DNA of 64,000 bases. It comes from an uncultured Algibacter sp. GTDB taxonomy: Bacteria; Bacteroidota; Bacteroidia; Flavobacteriales; Flavobacteriaceae. Position 1 is the first letter of the stretch. Each line of letters starts with the position of its first letter. This document shows positions 8,777 to 18,824 of this stretch, in pieces. Position numbers and translations under genes: made by a program. The notes under the pieces are model-generated. The model was given only the letters and a program-made list of their open reading frames with translations, was not told the DNA's origin and did not search any database. Where the stretch lies: assembly GCF_947487605.1 (NCBI RefSeq), contig NZ_CANKXK010000007.1:154171-218170 (forward strand). Direction: 5' to 3'.

Positions 8777-10090
8777 TTAAATAAATACATCTAATAATAA
8801 TACCATCATTATACCAACAAGCCCAACAATGGTTTCCATAACAGTCCACGATTTAAAAGTGTCTTTAAGACTTAAATTAAAATATTCCTTGTACATCCAA
8901 AAACCAGAATCGTTAACATGCGAAAACATTAAGCTTCCTGCACCAATAGCCAATACCATTAGGTTTGGATTAGCGCCAGTTACGGTAATTAATGGCGCTA
9001 TAATGCCTGCGGTAGTTAAACCTGCAACGGTAGCAGAACCTAAGCATACTCTAATAATAGTAGCCATTATAAAGCCTAAAAGGAGTGGGTTAACATCCCA
9101 TCCACCTAATAAGTTGGCAATATCGTTACTTACACCACTATCAATAAAAACTTGTTTAAGAGCACCTGCACCAGCAACAATTAAAAGAATCATGGCAATA
9201 TCTTTTACAGCATCGGCATACCCATCCATAATGGTCTTTATTTTCGTTTTTTGCTTTATACCAAGTGTATATGTCGCAATCAATAATGAAATAATCATCA
9301 CAATAACAGGGTCTGCTAAAAACGTAAAAAGTCCTTCAAGAAACGTATTTCCAAACGATAAATAAGGTGCTAAAGAGGAGCCTGCCAATAAAAAAACAGG
9401 CAACAATGCTGTTAAGAAACAATTAATACCGCTTGGTAATTCTCTATTTAGATCGTCTTTAGGAATGAAAATATCTAAAGGTTTTGCTTCTATTTTTTTT
9501 AATGTTTTTGCAAAAAATGGACCTGCAATGACCATACAAGGTATAGCAACTATAAACCCATATATAAGGGTTGTACTTAAATTGGCATCAAAAAGATTAA
9601 CTAAAGCTGTAGGTGAGGGATGTGGAGGTAAAAACCCATGCGTTACGGATAAGGCTGCTAACATAGGAATACCAATATAAACAGCAGGTATTTTGTATTG
9701 ATAGACAACCGAAAAAATTAACGGGACTAAAAGCACAAAACCAACATTGTAAAATAGTGGAATGCCCACAATAAAACCAGTTATCATTAATGCCCATTGG
9801 ATGTATTTTTCGCCAAAAGCATTCATTAAAACTTCTGTAATTTTTTTAGCGGCACCACTATCTGATATTAATTTACCAAACATGGCACCTAAACAAATAA
9901 TAACAGCCAATGAACCTAACATACCACCTATACCTACTTCGAGGGATTTGGAAATATTTCCTAACGGAATACCTAAAAGGATTCCCGCCAAAATGGATAC
10001 AATAAGAAAGGCTAAAAATGGATTGATTTTACCCCAAGTAATCAATAAGATAAGCACAAGTACACAGAAAACAACGGCTAAAATTGTCAT
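8777..10090 (-). CDS. GntP-family gluconate/organic-acid permease
   Basis: A 437-residue inner-membrane protein with about twelve to fourteen helices. It shows GntP-family landmarks: ITWGKINPFLAFL at the N-terminus, GFLPPHPSPTALV in the middle, and SHVNDSGFWMYKEYF near the C-terminus. Members import gluconate or related sugar acids with protons. It is transcribed towards the sulfatase gene and probably shares its mRNA. The uronate operon lies upstream on the same strand, but a 444-base gap suggests a separate promoter. Its substrate is unknown; a sugar acid is likely. Confidence 0.9.
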   Translation of the reverse strand: MTILAVVFCVLVLILLITWGKINPFLAFLIVSILAGILLGIPLGNISKSLEVGIGGMLGSLAVIICLGAMFGKLISDSGAAKKITEVLMNAFGEKYIQWALMITGFIVGIPLFYNVGFVLLVPLIFSVVYQYKIPAVYIGIPMLAALSVTHGFLPPHPSPTALVNLFDANLSTTLIYGFIVAIPCMVIAGPFFAKTLKKIEAKPLDIFIPKDDLNRELPSGINCFLTALLPVFLLAGSSLAPYLSFGNTFLEGLFTFLADPVIVMIISLLIATYTLGIKQKTKIKTIMDGYADAVKDIAMILLIVAGAGALKQVFIDSGVSNDIANLLGGWDVNPLLLGFIMATIIRVCLGSATVAGLTTAGIIAPLITVTGANPNLMVLAIGAGSLMFSHVNDSGFWMYKEYFNLSLKDTFKSWTVMETIVGLVGIMMVLLLDVFI

Positions 10091-10534
10091 AGTAAATACA
10101 GTTTAGTTGGTTTGTGTTAAGCATATAACTTTTAAAACTTACTAAATAAATGCACTTTGTATTACTGTTACTTTGGGTGAAAGCAAGAATATGCTAATTG
10201 AATTTTAAATTCAAGTAACTCTAGTATTTAAAAAGTAGTATGCTTTAGTTGTTGTAAAATTAGTTTTTTTAGCGGTTACTGTTTTGTACTATTTTGTCAT
10301 TTAGTAGTTGTATAAAAATTAAAAGATGGTTTATTTACATAAATTGATTCTGTTTTAGTATGATATCTTGAGAAGTATTTATGTTTTGATATACTGTAAT
10401 GAGGTGTCAGTTTAATAAACCCACATTACCCCATTCAATCCATTTTATACTTTTAGTTTAAAGCTTAATGGTCAAGAGTTAATTAGTATTACTAATCTAT
10501 CAAGTTAGTAAAGATTACAGCTCTTAATGGTGAA
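10091..10534. other. Intergenic region upstream of the GntP gene
   Basis: A 444-base AT-rich gap with no convincing gene. It should hold the promoter of the GntP-sulfatase pair. Two features stand out: ACTATTTTGTCATTTA at 10288-10303, whose complement recurs at 50075-50090 ahead of the second susC gene, and a 15-base palindrome ATTAGTA-T-TACTAAT at 10482-10496 just downstream of the GH43-like gene. Neither has a known role. Confidence 0.5.
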
Positions 10535-11464
10535 TTAATTTTTTTGAGATAAAATATTATCAAGAACACTTTGCTTTACCTTAAAAACGGTTCCATGTCT
10601 GGTACCTTCTGGGAAATCAAGTGTTTCGGTGATATCAGTCCAGTTTTTTAAATCTGGTGATTTTACAGCACCCATTTTATGGTCTTCGTACATATCAAAA
10701 TATACCACCCATTCACCATCTATTTTAATACAAGTAGGACCTTCTGTCCAATGTGGGGTGATGGCTTCTGAAGGTTCAGAATAATTGCCCAAAAGTTCTT
10801 TACTTGTAGCAATATGAATATCTTTATGCAATGTATCGTGGTTGACTTCATTCTTTAAAAACATGATATAGCGTTCACCATCTTTTTTAATATGAGAATC
10901 AATGACAGTAAACCCTTTGTCATATAATAGTTTTGCCTCAGTAAAGTCAATAAAATCTTTTGTAGTCGTATAATACATTCTGTGATTACGCCCTTTAGGG
11001 TGAAATGATTTTGGAAACCTGCCAGGAATCGTACTAGCCCAAAAAATAGCATATTGCTTGGTAGTTTCGTCATAAAATATTTCTGGAGCCCAACAATTCA
11101 TAACATTTGGCTCATGAGCCATAACAGGAATAAATTTCTGCTCAGACCAATGAATTAAATCTGTGGAATTTGCATAACCAATACCATTATCTGTCCAACC
11201 AGTTGTCCAGACCATATGAAATTTATCATCCTCTCCTTTAATTATGCATGGGTCGCGCATCAATTTATCTTCTCCTACCTCTGGAGTTAAGAAGGACTTA
11301 TTATCATTAAGTGCAGACCATTTTAAACCATCCATACTTGAGGCTAGATGTAGTCCATCTTGCCCATTATCTTTAAAGAAAGAAAAGAGATAGACCTCTT
11401 CTTCTTTTTGTGAACAGCCAATCAAAGTGATTAGCATTAATACGATTAGTGATTTTTTATACAT
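10535..11464 (-). CDS. GH43-like five-bladed beta-propeller glycosidase, lipoprotein
   Basis: 309 residues with a lipoprotein signal (lipobox IGC, C17). The body resembles the GH43/GH32-type beta-propeller: DGLHLASSMDGLKW, MRDPCIIK (probable catalytic base Asp), CWAPEIFYD (the WAP motif), and HWTEGPTCIKI with a probable acid Glu, then GEWVVYFDMY. GH43 enzymes are mostly alpha-L-arabinofuranosidases, beta-xylosidases or galactosidases, but many divergent members are uncharacterised. It lies 101 bases downstream of the altronate dehydratase gene and may be the last gene of the uronate operon. It would act outside the cytoplasm on a side chain. Family confidence is moderate; substrate is unknown. 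Confidence 0.72.
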   Translation of the reverse strand: MYKKSLIVLMLITLIGCSQKEEEVYLFSFFKDNGQDGLHLASSMDGLKWSALNDNKSFLTPEVGEDKLMRDPCIIKGEDDKFHMVWTTGWTDNGIGYANSTDLIHWSEQKFIPVMAHEPNVMNCWAPEIFYDETTKQYAIFWASTIPGRFPKSFHPKGRNHRMYYTTTKDFIDFTEAKLLYDKGFTVIDSHIKKDGERYIMFLKNEVNHDTLHKDIHIATSKELLGNYSEPSEAITPHWTEGPTCIKIDGEWVVYFDMYEDHKMGAVKSPDLKNWTDITETLDFPEGTRHGTVFKVKQSVLDNILSQKN

Positions 11465-11565
11465 ATCTATCAGTTTTTATACAATGATTAATTCTAATTA
11501 TTGGTGTTACATCTAACTATGATGTTTTTTAATTTTTGACTTAAACTATTTTATAAATGGTATAA

Positions 11566-13176
11566 TTAAAGGGATACACCTCGTTTCCAAGGAATAAAAT
11601 CATCTTGATTCAATACCATTGCTTTTGTTTTAGTACCACTGGCAACTTCAATAATATAGTTTAATAATTCTTCTGCTTTGTCATCAATTGTTTTATCTCC
11701 TGTAATGATATCACCAGTATCAAAATCAATAATATCATTCATTTTATTCGCTAAATCTGAATTTGATGATACTTTGATAACAGGTGTTATGGGGTTCCCA
11801 GTTGGTGTTCCTAGTCCTGTGGTAAATAATACTAAATTGGCACCAGACCCTACCATGGCTGTAGTGCTTTCAACGTCATTTCCAGGAGTACATAATAGAT
11901 TTAAGCCGTTTTTTGAAATGTATTCGCCATAATCTAAAACATCAACAACTCCTGAGGTACCACCTTTTTTTGCAGCCCCTGCAGATTTCATAGCATCGGT
12001 AATCAGGCCATCCTTAATGTTGCCAGGAGACGGATTCATATCAAAACCAGAACCCGCATTAACGACAGAAGTTTCATAAGCTTTCATCAAACTTAAAAAC
12101 CGCTCACCATCTGCATCGTTAAGGCATCTATTTAATAATTCTTGTTCTACACCACATAATTCTGGAAATTCAGACAAAATGGCTGTACCTCCAAGAGCTA
12201 CCAAATAATCGGACACCTTACCAAGAGTTGGGTTAGCAGAAATGCCTGAAAACCCATCAGAACCTCCACATTCTAAACCAATGGCTAATTTTGATAGTGG
12301 TGCCGGTTTACGTTGAATAGAGTTGGCTTCCTTTATACCTTCAAACGATTGTTTAATAACCTGCTGTAGCATGTTATCGATAGTACCCAATTTTTGTTGT
12401 TCAAAAATCAAAACAGGTTTTTTATTATTGGGGTTTATAGCATGCAAGGCATCTTCAAATATTTTGATTTGAAGGTTTTGGCAACCTAAGCTTAATACCG
12501 TAACACCTGCAACATTGGGGTTGTTTACATAACCTGCCAATAGTTTTGCTAAACTTTCGGCGTCTTGCCTAATGCCACCACAGCCACTTTGATGCGTGAT
12601 AAATTTTACGTCAACATTATCAAAAACATTTTGTGAAACCTCATGTGCATCGTTGTTATCATTACTATTAATTAATGATCGGAGCAACAGTCTATTTTTA
12701 TCTTCTTTGGTTTTTAATAGTTCTTTTTCAAAAATGTCTTTTAATCTTTCAATATTTTTATTCTCACAAAATACTAACGGAAAAAACAACCAGGTATTAG
12801 TGGTTCCTACTTGCCCGTCAGCTCTATGATAACCCATAAAGGTTTTATTCGCCCATTTTTCAACATTTGGTGGTGTCCAGCTAAATTTTTCGATTTTTCC
12901 AGATACTTTCCCACTTTGATGGATGACGTTTTCAGTTGTTAAAACATCCCCTTTAATAACCTGCGTATTCGCCTTTCCAACTAAAACACCATACATAAAT
13001 ATAGGGTCATTTTTTTGAAAAGTAACCAATGCTATTTTATGCTTTTCTTTGGTTTTTGATTGAATTGTTATGGTCTCATTTTGAAATACAATTTGCTCAT
13101 TTGCCTCTAAAGTTCTCATGGCTACGGCTACATTATCTTTCTCATGTATTTTTATAAGTGGTGTATTTCTTTTCAT
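11566..13176 (-). CDS. uxaA: Altronate dehydratase
   Basis: 536 residues, usual for UxaA. An N-terminal SAF-type domain (about 1-95) is followed by the UxaA catalytic region, with THQSGCGG, SLGCQNLQ and LECGGSDGFSGISANP, the last a hallmark of altronate/galactarate dehydratases. The conserved cysteines fit an iron-dependent active site. It dehydrates D-altronate to 2-keto-3-deoxy-D-gluconate (KDG), the third step of galacturonate breakdown. Its ATG overlaps the uxaB stop by four bases (ATGA), so translation of the two is probably coupled. Confidence 0.95.
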   Translation of the reverse strand: MKRNTPLIKIHEKDNVAVAMRTLEANEQIVFQNETITIQSKTKEKHKIALVTFQKNDPIFMYGVLVGKANTQVIKGDVLTTENVIHQSGKVSGKIEKFSWTPPNVEKWANKTFMGYHRADGQVGTTNTWLFFPLVFCENKNIERLKDIFEKELLKTKEDKNRLLLRSLINSNDNNDAHEVSQNVFDNVDVKFITHQSGCGGIRQDAESLAKLLAGYVNNPNVAGVTVLSLGCQNLQIKIFEDALHAINPNNKKPVLIFEQQKLGTIDNMLQQVIKQSFEGIKEANSIQRKPAPLSKLAIGLECGGSDGFSGISANPTLGKVSDYLVALGGTAILSEFPELCGVEQELLNRCLNDADGERFLSLMKAYETSVVNAGSGFDMNPSPGNIKDGLITDAMKSAGAAKKGGTSGVVDVLDYGEYISKNGLNLLCTPGNDVESTTAMVGSGANLVLFTTGLGTPTGNPITPVIKVSSNSDLANKMNDIIDFDTGDIITGDKTIDDKAEELLNYIIEVASGTKTKAMVLNQDDFIPWKRGVSL

Positions 13177-14624
13177 GATTGGAAGCTTTTACGAAAATTA
13201 TCATATCCTTTTTCAATTCCATTAGTATCAATTTCTTTCAAAGCATGAGTGATACCATCTGTTAAGTTTACTATTTGATTCAAATCTGAACCCCAAAAGT
13301 CAGTATTGCTTAAAACGTTTTGGGCAATGGAATGATAATCTGGATCCTTCCAAACATCATTAAAAAAGGCAACAACATTTTCAGCATCGTTTATAGGTAA
13401 AGAATTGTCTTTCCAATCTCCTTTATAAAAACGGATTAAACATGCTAAGGAAAACGTAAGATTTACAGGGAGTTTATTGAATTTTTCAACATAACCCAGT
13501 AAACTTGGTAATACACGTACTTTAAACTTTGAAACGGTATTTAAGGCTATACTTGCCAATAAGTGTTTTACAAATGGGTTTCTAAAACGGTCAAAAACGT
13601 CTTCGGCGAAAGCTTCAAGCTCGTTTTTATCTAAATCTAAGGTTTCAATAATCTCTTTGAAAACGGTATCTTTTATAAAGCTACCAGTAAAATTATTATC
13701 TATAGATTCTTTAACCGTTGTATTTCCGTAAAGCATGGAAAAGGGAACAAGAGCTGTATGGGCACCATTTAATATTCTCACTTTTCTGCTTCTGTAGGGT
13801 TGCATATCTTCAACAATTTTTACCTGAAGTTTGGTTTTGTTAAATGGTAACTTTTTGCTTAACGTTTCATCGCCTTCAATAACCCAAAGGAAAAATGTTT
13901 CGGCAGATACAATAAGATTGTCTTGGTAATCAAGTTGCTTGTTATAACTTTCAATATCATCTTTAGGATAACCAGGTACAATTCTATCAACTAAAGTATT
14001 ATGGAAACTATTATGATTGATAATCCATTTACTAAAATCAGCTTCTAAATTCCAAAGTTTGCAATATTTTAAAATAATCTCCTTTAATGTATCGGCGTTG
14101 TAATTGATGAGTTCGCAAGGGATGATGGTTAATCCTTTGGATGAGTTGCCTTTAAAATGTTTAAATCGTTTATATAGAAATACGGTTAGTTTAGCAGGAA
14201 AAGAACTTGGAGGTTCCATATTGAGCGTATCGGTTTCAATGTACGAGATACCTGCTTCAGTGGTATTAGAAATTACAAATTCTAAAGTGTCTTCCTTTGC
14301 TAAATTGATATAGTCTTGAAAGTTTTTATACGGATTGATGCCTTTAACAATATTAGTAATAACTTGTTTTTCTTGGATTTCTTCACCTTTTTCTACACCT
14401 TTTAAAAAAAGGGTATATAGTCCATCTTGGTTGTTAAGCATGTTCACCATACCATGTTCAATAGGCTGTACAACCGCTACACCTGCGTTAAAATTTTGGG
14501 TATCGTTTAATTCTTGAACAGCGTAATTTACAAAGGCTCTTAAAAAATTACCTTCACCAAATTGCAATACTTTTATGGGAAGTTTTGTGTTAACGTTATA
14601 ATTTGTTCTGTTTAATTTTTTCAT
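13173..14624 (-). CDS. uxaB: Tagaturonate reductase (altronate oxidoreductase)
   Basis: 483 residues, the usual UxaB length. It is a polyol-specific long-chain dehydrogenase of the mannitol dehydrogenase superfamily. The N-terminal Rossmann segment (VLQFGEGNFLRAFV), the KVRILNGAHTALVPF stretch in the middle and a helical C-terminal domain are as expected. It reduces D-tagaturonate to D-altronate with NADH. Mannonate oxidoreductase (UxuB) is a relative, but the overlap with uxaA and the separate SDR reductase beside uxuA in the same operon favour UxaB. Confidence 0.92.
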   Translation of the reverse strand: MKKLNRTNYNVNTKLPIKVLQFGEGNFLRAFVNYAVQELNDTQNFNAGVAVVQPIEHGMVNMLNNQDGLYTLFLKGVEKGEEIQEKQVITNIVKGINPYKNFQDYINLAKEDTLEFVISNTTEAGISYIETDTLNMEPPSSFPAKLTVFLYKRFKHFKGNSSKGLTIIPCELINYNADTLKEIILKYCKLWNLEADFSKWIINHNSFHNTLVDRIVPGYPKDDIESYNKQLDYQDNLIVSAETFFLWVIEGDETLSKKLPFNKTKLQVKIVEDMQPYRSRKVRILNGAHTALVPFSMLYGNTTVKESIDNNFTGSFIKDTVFKEIIETLDLDKNELEAFAEDVFDRFRNPFVKHLLASIALNTVSKFKVRVLPSLLGYVEKFNKLPVNLTFSLACLIRFYKGDWKDNSLPINDAENVVAFFNDVWKDPDYHSIAQNVLSNTDFWGSDLNQIVNLTDGITHALKEIDTNGIEKGYDNFRKSFQS

Positions 14625-14632
14625 ATTTACTA

Positions 14633-15928
14633 TTATAAATCGAATAGGCTAGGGAGCCATAAAGATAATTGTGGAAAATAGGTTACTAAAAACAAGGAAA
14701 CTACCATGGCTATAAACAAAGGTAAGAGCGGTTTTACCACTTTTTCTATGGTGGTGTTAGCAATACCAACACCTACAAAGAGCACCGAACCGACAGGAGG
14801 AGTACATAGTCCTATACAAAGATTAAGTACCATGATGATGCCGAATTGAATAGGATCCATCCCTAGTTTTGTGATGATGGGTAAAAATATGGGTGTGAAT
14901 ATGAGTACTGCTGGTGTCATGTCCATAAAGATACCTACAAAAAGTAGTAGCAAGTTGATAATTAATAGAATGACAATAGTATTATCGCTTAAACCCAATA
15001 ATAGATTACTAATATCTTGAGGAATATTTTCATAACTCATTACCCAAGACATACTCATAGATGCTCCAATTAAAAGCATGACAATAGCCGTAGTACCACA
15101 AGAATCCAATAAGATTTGAGGTAAGTTTTTTACCGATATTTCTTTATACCAAAAGGCTAAAATAAGTGTATATAATACCGCAATGGCTGAAGCTTCGGTT
15201 GCAGTAAAAATACCAACCACAATACCGCCAATAACTACAACTAGGAGCATTAAACTAGGAAAAGCATCAACAAAAGTTTTAAATATTTCTTTAAAAGAAC
15301 TACGCTTACCAACTTTATAGTTTTTCTTTTTTGCCCAAACTGATGCAACAATCATCAAGAGTAAACCTGTTAAGATTCCTGGGATATAGCCTGCTAAAAA
15401 TAAAGCGGCTATGGATACACCACCACTTGCCAAAGAATAGACAATTAAAATATTACTTGGAGGAATAATAAGCCCTGTAGTAGCAGAAGTAATATTAACG
15501 GCTGCCCCAAACTCTTTAGAATAACCTTCTTTTTCCATTTCTGGACCTAAGATGCTTCCCATAGCCGATGCCGATGCCATGGCAGACCCTGCAATAGCAC
15601 CCATTAACATGGCAGCTATAACATTGATGAGCGCTAAACCTCCTGGTAAAGCGCCAACCAATGTTTTTGCAAATGCTATTAATCTATGAGCAATTCCTCC
15701 TTTATTCATAAGTTGCCCAGAGAGCACAAAAAAGGGTATGGCTAATAATGCAAAACTATCTAATCCTGTGCCTATTCTTTGAGAAACTGTAGTTAATGCT
15801 GGTAATGCTGGAATACTCGCCAGCATAGTTAATAATGATGAAATAGCGATACTCCATGCTACTGGAACACCAATTAATAACAATCCTAAAAAGCTAACTA
15901 TAAGTACAATTATGGGTAAATATTCCAT
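14633..15928 (-). CDS. dctM: TRAP transporter large permease subunit (DctM)
   Basis: 431 residues with about twelve transmembrane helices, typical of DctM/SiaM proteins: IPFFVLSGQLMNKGGIA, GSAMASASAMGSILGPEM, and a C-terminal NLCIGLCTPPVGSVLF. It is the sodium-coupled transport subunit of a tripartite ATP-independent periplasmic transporter. Its start overlaps the dctQ stop by one base, and uxaB follows after eight bases. Position among uronate genes points to galacturonate and/or glucuronate, or small uronides, as substrate. Confidence 0.94.
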   Translation of the reverse strand: MEYLPIIVLIVSFLGLLLIGVPVAWSIAISSLLTMLASIPALPALTTVSQRIGTGLDSFALLAIPFFVLSGQLMNKGGIAHRLIAFAKTLVGALPGGLALINVIAAMLMGAIAGSAMASASAMGSILGPEMEKEGYSKEFGAAVNITSATTGLIIPPSNILIVYSLASGGVSIAALFLAGYIPGILTGLLLMIVASVWAKKKNYKVGKRSSFKEIFKTFVDAFPSLMLLVVVIGGIVVGIFTATEASAIAVLYTLILAFWYKEISVKNLPQILLDSCGTTAIVMLLIGASMSMSWVMSYENIPQDISNLLLGLSDNTIVILLIINLLLLFVGIFMDMTPAVLIFTPIFLPIITKLGMDPIQFGIIMVLNLCIGLCTPPVGSVLFVGVGIANTTIEKVVKPLLPLFIAMVVSLFLVTYFPQLSLWLPSLFDL

Positions 15929-16410
15929 TAGATTTGTTTATTAATAATGTCCGAAATTTTATAAAAAATGATAAGTATTCCGCTTATGGGAATTACTAAA
16001 TATACCGCTGCTAAAGGTATTTGAAGGGCAGGGGAGTACTGCTCTAAAGTATAGGTGATATACACTAGCCTAAATCCGCCAATAATAAAAGCGGCCAAAC
16101 AAAATATAATGATAATAACGTTTACAAAAACCTTTAGTTTGTGTTGTCCGTCCTTGTTTAATCGCATGGGTAGTAAGTCAATGGCAACATGCATACGTCT
16201 TCCAGAAATGTAGGCAGCTCCCAAAACACCCACCCAAATCATTAAAAATCGAGCTAATTCATCTGTAAAAGAACTGGGCGTTCCTACAACAAAGCGTGTA
16301 AACACCTGCCAAAGTACATTAAGCACCATGATGGACATGATGACTACCAATGTGTTTCCTAAAATTTTATCAATTTTATGTCGTATTTCCATGGGTTTTT
16401 TAATTATCAA
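15928..16410 (-). CDS. dctQ: TRAP transporter small permease subunit (DctQ)
   Basis: 160 residues with four transmembrane helices, the usual DctQ form, including a TDELARFLMIWVGVLGAAY segment typical of the family. It joins the large permease in the inner membrane. It begins 13 bases after the dctP stop and overlaps dctM by one base. The Met at residue 7 (16392) is an alternative start. Confidence 0.92.
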   Translation of the reverse strand: MIIKKPMEIRHKIDKILGNTLVVIMSIMVLNVLWQVFTRFVVGTPSSFTDELARFLMIWVGVLGAAYISGRRMHVAIDLLPMRLNKDGQHKLKVFVNVIIIIFCLAAFIIGGFRLVYITYTLEQYSPALQIPLAAVYLVIPISGILIIFYKISDIINKQI

Positions 16411-16423
16411 TTAAAAACTTCAA

Positions 16424-17398
16424 CTAATTTGTAGCCTGTATTCTACTTATTAAATCGGCTAAAAGAGGATCTTCATTAAATATTTTATAACTATTTTCTA
16501 CTCTATCTTTAAATTTAGATTTATCTGGTCTGCTAATCGTTACACCTGCTTTTTCTACTTCTTCCAAAGCTTCTTTCTCTGCAACCGCCCAAAGCTTCCT
16601 TTGGTGTTTTATAGAGGCATCAACAGAGGCTTGTAACCAGTGTTGCTGTTGTTTATTTAAACTATTCCATAAATACGTTCCCATTATTAAAACATCAGGA
16701 ATGGTGGTGTGTTCATCTAAAGCATAGAATTTACAAACCTCGTAATGCCTAGATAAATAAAAACTAGGGGGATTGTTTTCGGCACCATCAACAACACCTT
16801 GTTGTAAGGATGTATAGAGTTCTCCCCAAGAAATGGGAGTTGGTGAGCCACCTAAATTGCGTATCATATCCATAGCGGTTACGCTTTCCTGAACTCTTAT
16901 TTTTAAACCTTTTAAATCTTCTGGAGATGTTATGGGTTGTTCTTTAGTATAAAAACTTCGGCTTCCAGAGTCGTAATAGCCCAAGCCTTTTAACCAATAC
17001 TTTTTTCCACTATCTAATAATTCTTTACCGATGTCTCCATCTAAAACTTGAAAAGTGTGTGCCTTATCTCTAAATAAGAAAGGTATTCCAAAAACTTTCA
17101 TACTTGGTGAAAAATTTTCCATAACAGATGCCGAAACCTTCGTCATACCCAAGCTTCCTATTTGAAGCAGTTCTAAACATTGACGCTCTGTACCTAATTG
17201 TTGGCTTGGGTAAATTTCAATAGACATTGTTCCATTAGAGCGTTGTTTTAAATCATCAGCCATAAATACCATAGCTTTATGTACGGGGTGACTAATATCT
17301 AAACCATGTGCAAGCTTTATCGATGTTTTTTCACTTGCTGTATTGCAAGTATTTAATAAAACCGTTAGGCATAATATGAGTATTAAAGGCTTCTTCAT
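16424..17398 (-). CDS. dctP: TRAP transporter substrate-binding protein (DctP), lipoprotein
   Basis: 324 residues from the chosen Met (MKKPLILILCLTVLL). An earlier in-frame Met at 17437 would overlap the uxaC C-terminus and precede the obvious signal peptide. The signal ends in a lipobox (LLNTC), so the binding protein is probably anchored in the membrane. The body is a DctP-family protein: IKLAHGLDISHPVHKA, GIPFLFRDKAH, and the substrate-carboxylate arginine region KGLKIRVQES followed by GGSPTPISWGELYTSLQQGVVDGAENN. The ligand is probably a uronate, judging from uxaC seven bases upstream and uxaBA downstream. Confidence 0.93.
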   Translation of the reverse strand: MKKPLILILCLTVLLNTCNTASEKTSIKLAHGLDISHPVHKAMVFMADDLKQRSNGTMSIEIYPSQQLGTERQCLELLQIGSLGMTKVSASVMENFSPSMKVFGIPFLFRDKAHTFQVLDGDIGKELLDSGKKYWLKGLGYYDSGSRSFYTKEQPITSPEDLKGLKIRVQESVTAMDMIRNLGGSPTPISWGELYTSLQQGVVDGAENNPPSFYLSRHYEVCKFYALDEHTTIPDVLIMGTYLWNSLNKQQQHWLQASVDASIKHQRKLWAVAEKEALEEVEKAGVTISRPDKSKFKDRVENSYKIFNEDPLLADLISRIQATN

Positions 17399-17405
17399 GG
17401 TGTGT

Positions 17406-18812
17406 TTATAGTTTAAAATCAAAATAAGATTTAGCATTATTGTAACATATATCTGCTACCATATTCCCAATCCATTCCATATCATTTGGTAGTTCTCCAC
17501 GTTTAATTTCATCGCCTAAAAGGTTACAAAGAATACGACGAAAATATTCATGTCTGGGAAACGATAAGAAGCTTCGGGAATCGGTAAGCATGCCAATAAA
17601 GCAGCTTATTAAACTCATGTTAGATAAGGCGTTAAGTTGTTTAATGATGCCGTCTTTTTGGTCTAGAAACCACCACCCAGAGCCAAATTGTACTTTGCCT
17701 TTAATTTTTCCATCGTTAAAATTACCAATCATGGTTGCTAACACTTCATTATCGGCAGGATTCAAGTTATACAATATGGTTTTTGTTAACTTATCTTTAC
17801 TATCTAATGCATTTAAAAAGTTTGATAACTTATGTGCTTGCGAATAATCACCAATAGAATCCCAACCCGTATCAGGTCCTAAGGCAGTTAGCATTCGCTT
17901 ATTGTTATTGCGAAGTGCGCCTAAATGAAACTGCTGAATCCAACCAAAATCATGATAGGTTTCGGCTAAAAATAGGAGGGTCGCACATTGAAACTTTTCA
18001 GCTTCAGTAGTACTAATGGTTTTGTTATTTCTTTTCTTCTGAAAAATCTGTTCAATTTCAGATGCTGTAAAGGATTCAAAAGACATTTGATTTAATCCGT
18101 GGTCTGATAATTTACAGCCATAGGCATTAAAATAGGCAATGCGTGCTTTTAAGGCATCACATAAATCTGTAAAAGAATTTATGTTGATATCAGCCGATTT
18201 CCCCAATGCATTTATATAGTCGTTGTAACCTTCATTAGCAATTAAAATGGCCTTATCTGGACGAAATGATGTGCTTACTTTAACACTAAAATCACTTTTT
18301 GCTATTGTTCTATGATGCTCTAAAGTATCGGTAGGGTCTTCTGTAGTACAAACCACTTCGGCATTTACTGTTTTTAATAAATTTTGACAGCTATATACTT
18401 TAGTGTTTAGTTTTTCTGAAGTTTCATTATAGATGTTTTCTGCAGAAGCTTCATTGAGCATATCATAGATGTCAAAATAGCGCGCTAATTCTAAATGCGT
18501 CCAATGAAACAAGGGGTTTCGCATGGTATAAGGTACTGTTTTTGCCCAGTTTTTAAATTTGTCTTTATCTGAAGCTTGCCCTGTAATAAAATGTTCATCA
18601 ATCCCTAAAGTTCGCATAGCGCGCCATTTGTAATGGTCGCCTTTAATCCAAACATCGGTGATGTTATTGAATTGTTTATCATCTGCAATTTCTTTCGGAG
18701 ATAAATGATTATGATAATCTATGATAGGCTGGTGTTTAGCAAAGTCATGATAAAGTGTTTCTGCATAGTTGTTTTCTAATAAGAAATTATCATGTATAAA
18801 TGCGTTTTTCAT
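17406..18812 (-). CDS. uxaC: Uronate isomerase (glucuronate/galacturonate isomerase)
   Basis: 468 residues, the normal UxaC length. It shows the amidohydrolase-type metal motif YHNHLSP near residue 33, EDPTDTLEHH in the middle, and C-terminal TDSRSFLSFPRHEYFRRILC. The enzyme interconverts glucuronate and fructuronate, and galacturonate and tagaturonate, so it serves both branches encoded here. It sits 12 bases after the sodium symporter gene and seven before dctP. Confidence 0.96.
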   Translation of the reverse strand: MKNAFIHDNFLLENNYAETLYHDFAKHQPIIDYHNHLSPKEIADDKQFNNITDVWIKGDHYKWRAMRTLGIDEHFITGQASDKDKFKNWAKTVPYTMRNPLFHWTHLELARYFDIYDMLNEASAENIYNETSEKLNTKVYSCQNLLKTVNAEVVCTTEDPTDTLEHHRTIAKSDFSVKVSTSFRPDKAILIANEGYNDYINALGKSADININSFTDLCDALKARIAYFNAYGCKLSDHGLNQMSFESFTASEIEQIFQKKRNNKTISTTEAEKFQCATLLFLAETYHDFGWIQQFHLGALRNNNKRMLTALGPDTGWDSIGDYSQAHKLSNFLNALDSKDKLTKTILYNLNPADNEVLATMIGNFNDGKIKGKVQFGSGWWFLDQKDGIIKQLNALSNMSLISCFIGMLTDSRSFLSFPRHEYFRRILCNLLGDEIKRGELPNDMEWIGNMVADICYNNAKSYFDFKL

Positions 18813-18824
18813 TTTGTTATATTT

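Noticed and set aside
8829..9365. 178-codon open frame on the plus strand
   Set aside because: Antisense to the GntP permease gene; no domain or signal.
13173..14624. Annotation as UxuB (mannonate oxidoreductase)
   Set aside because: Same superfamily, but the four-base overlap with uxaA and the separate SDR beside uxuA favour tagaturonate reductase.
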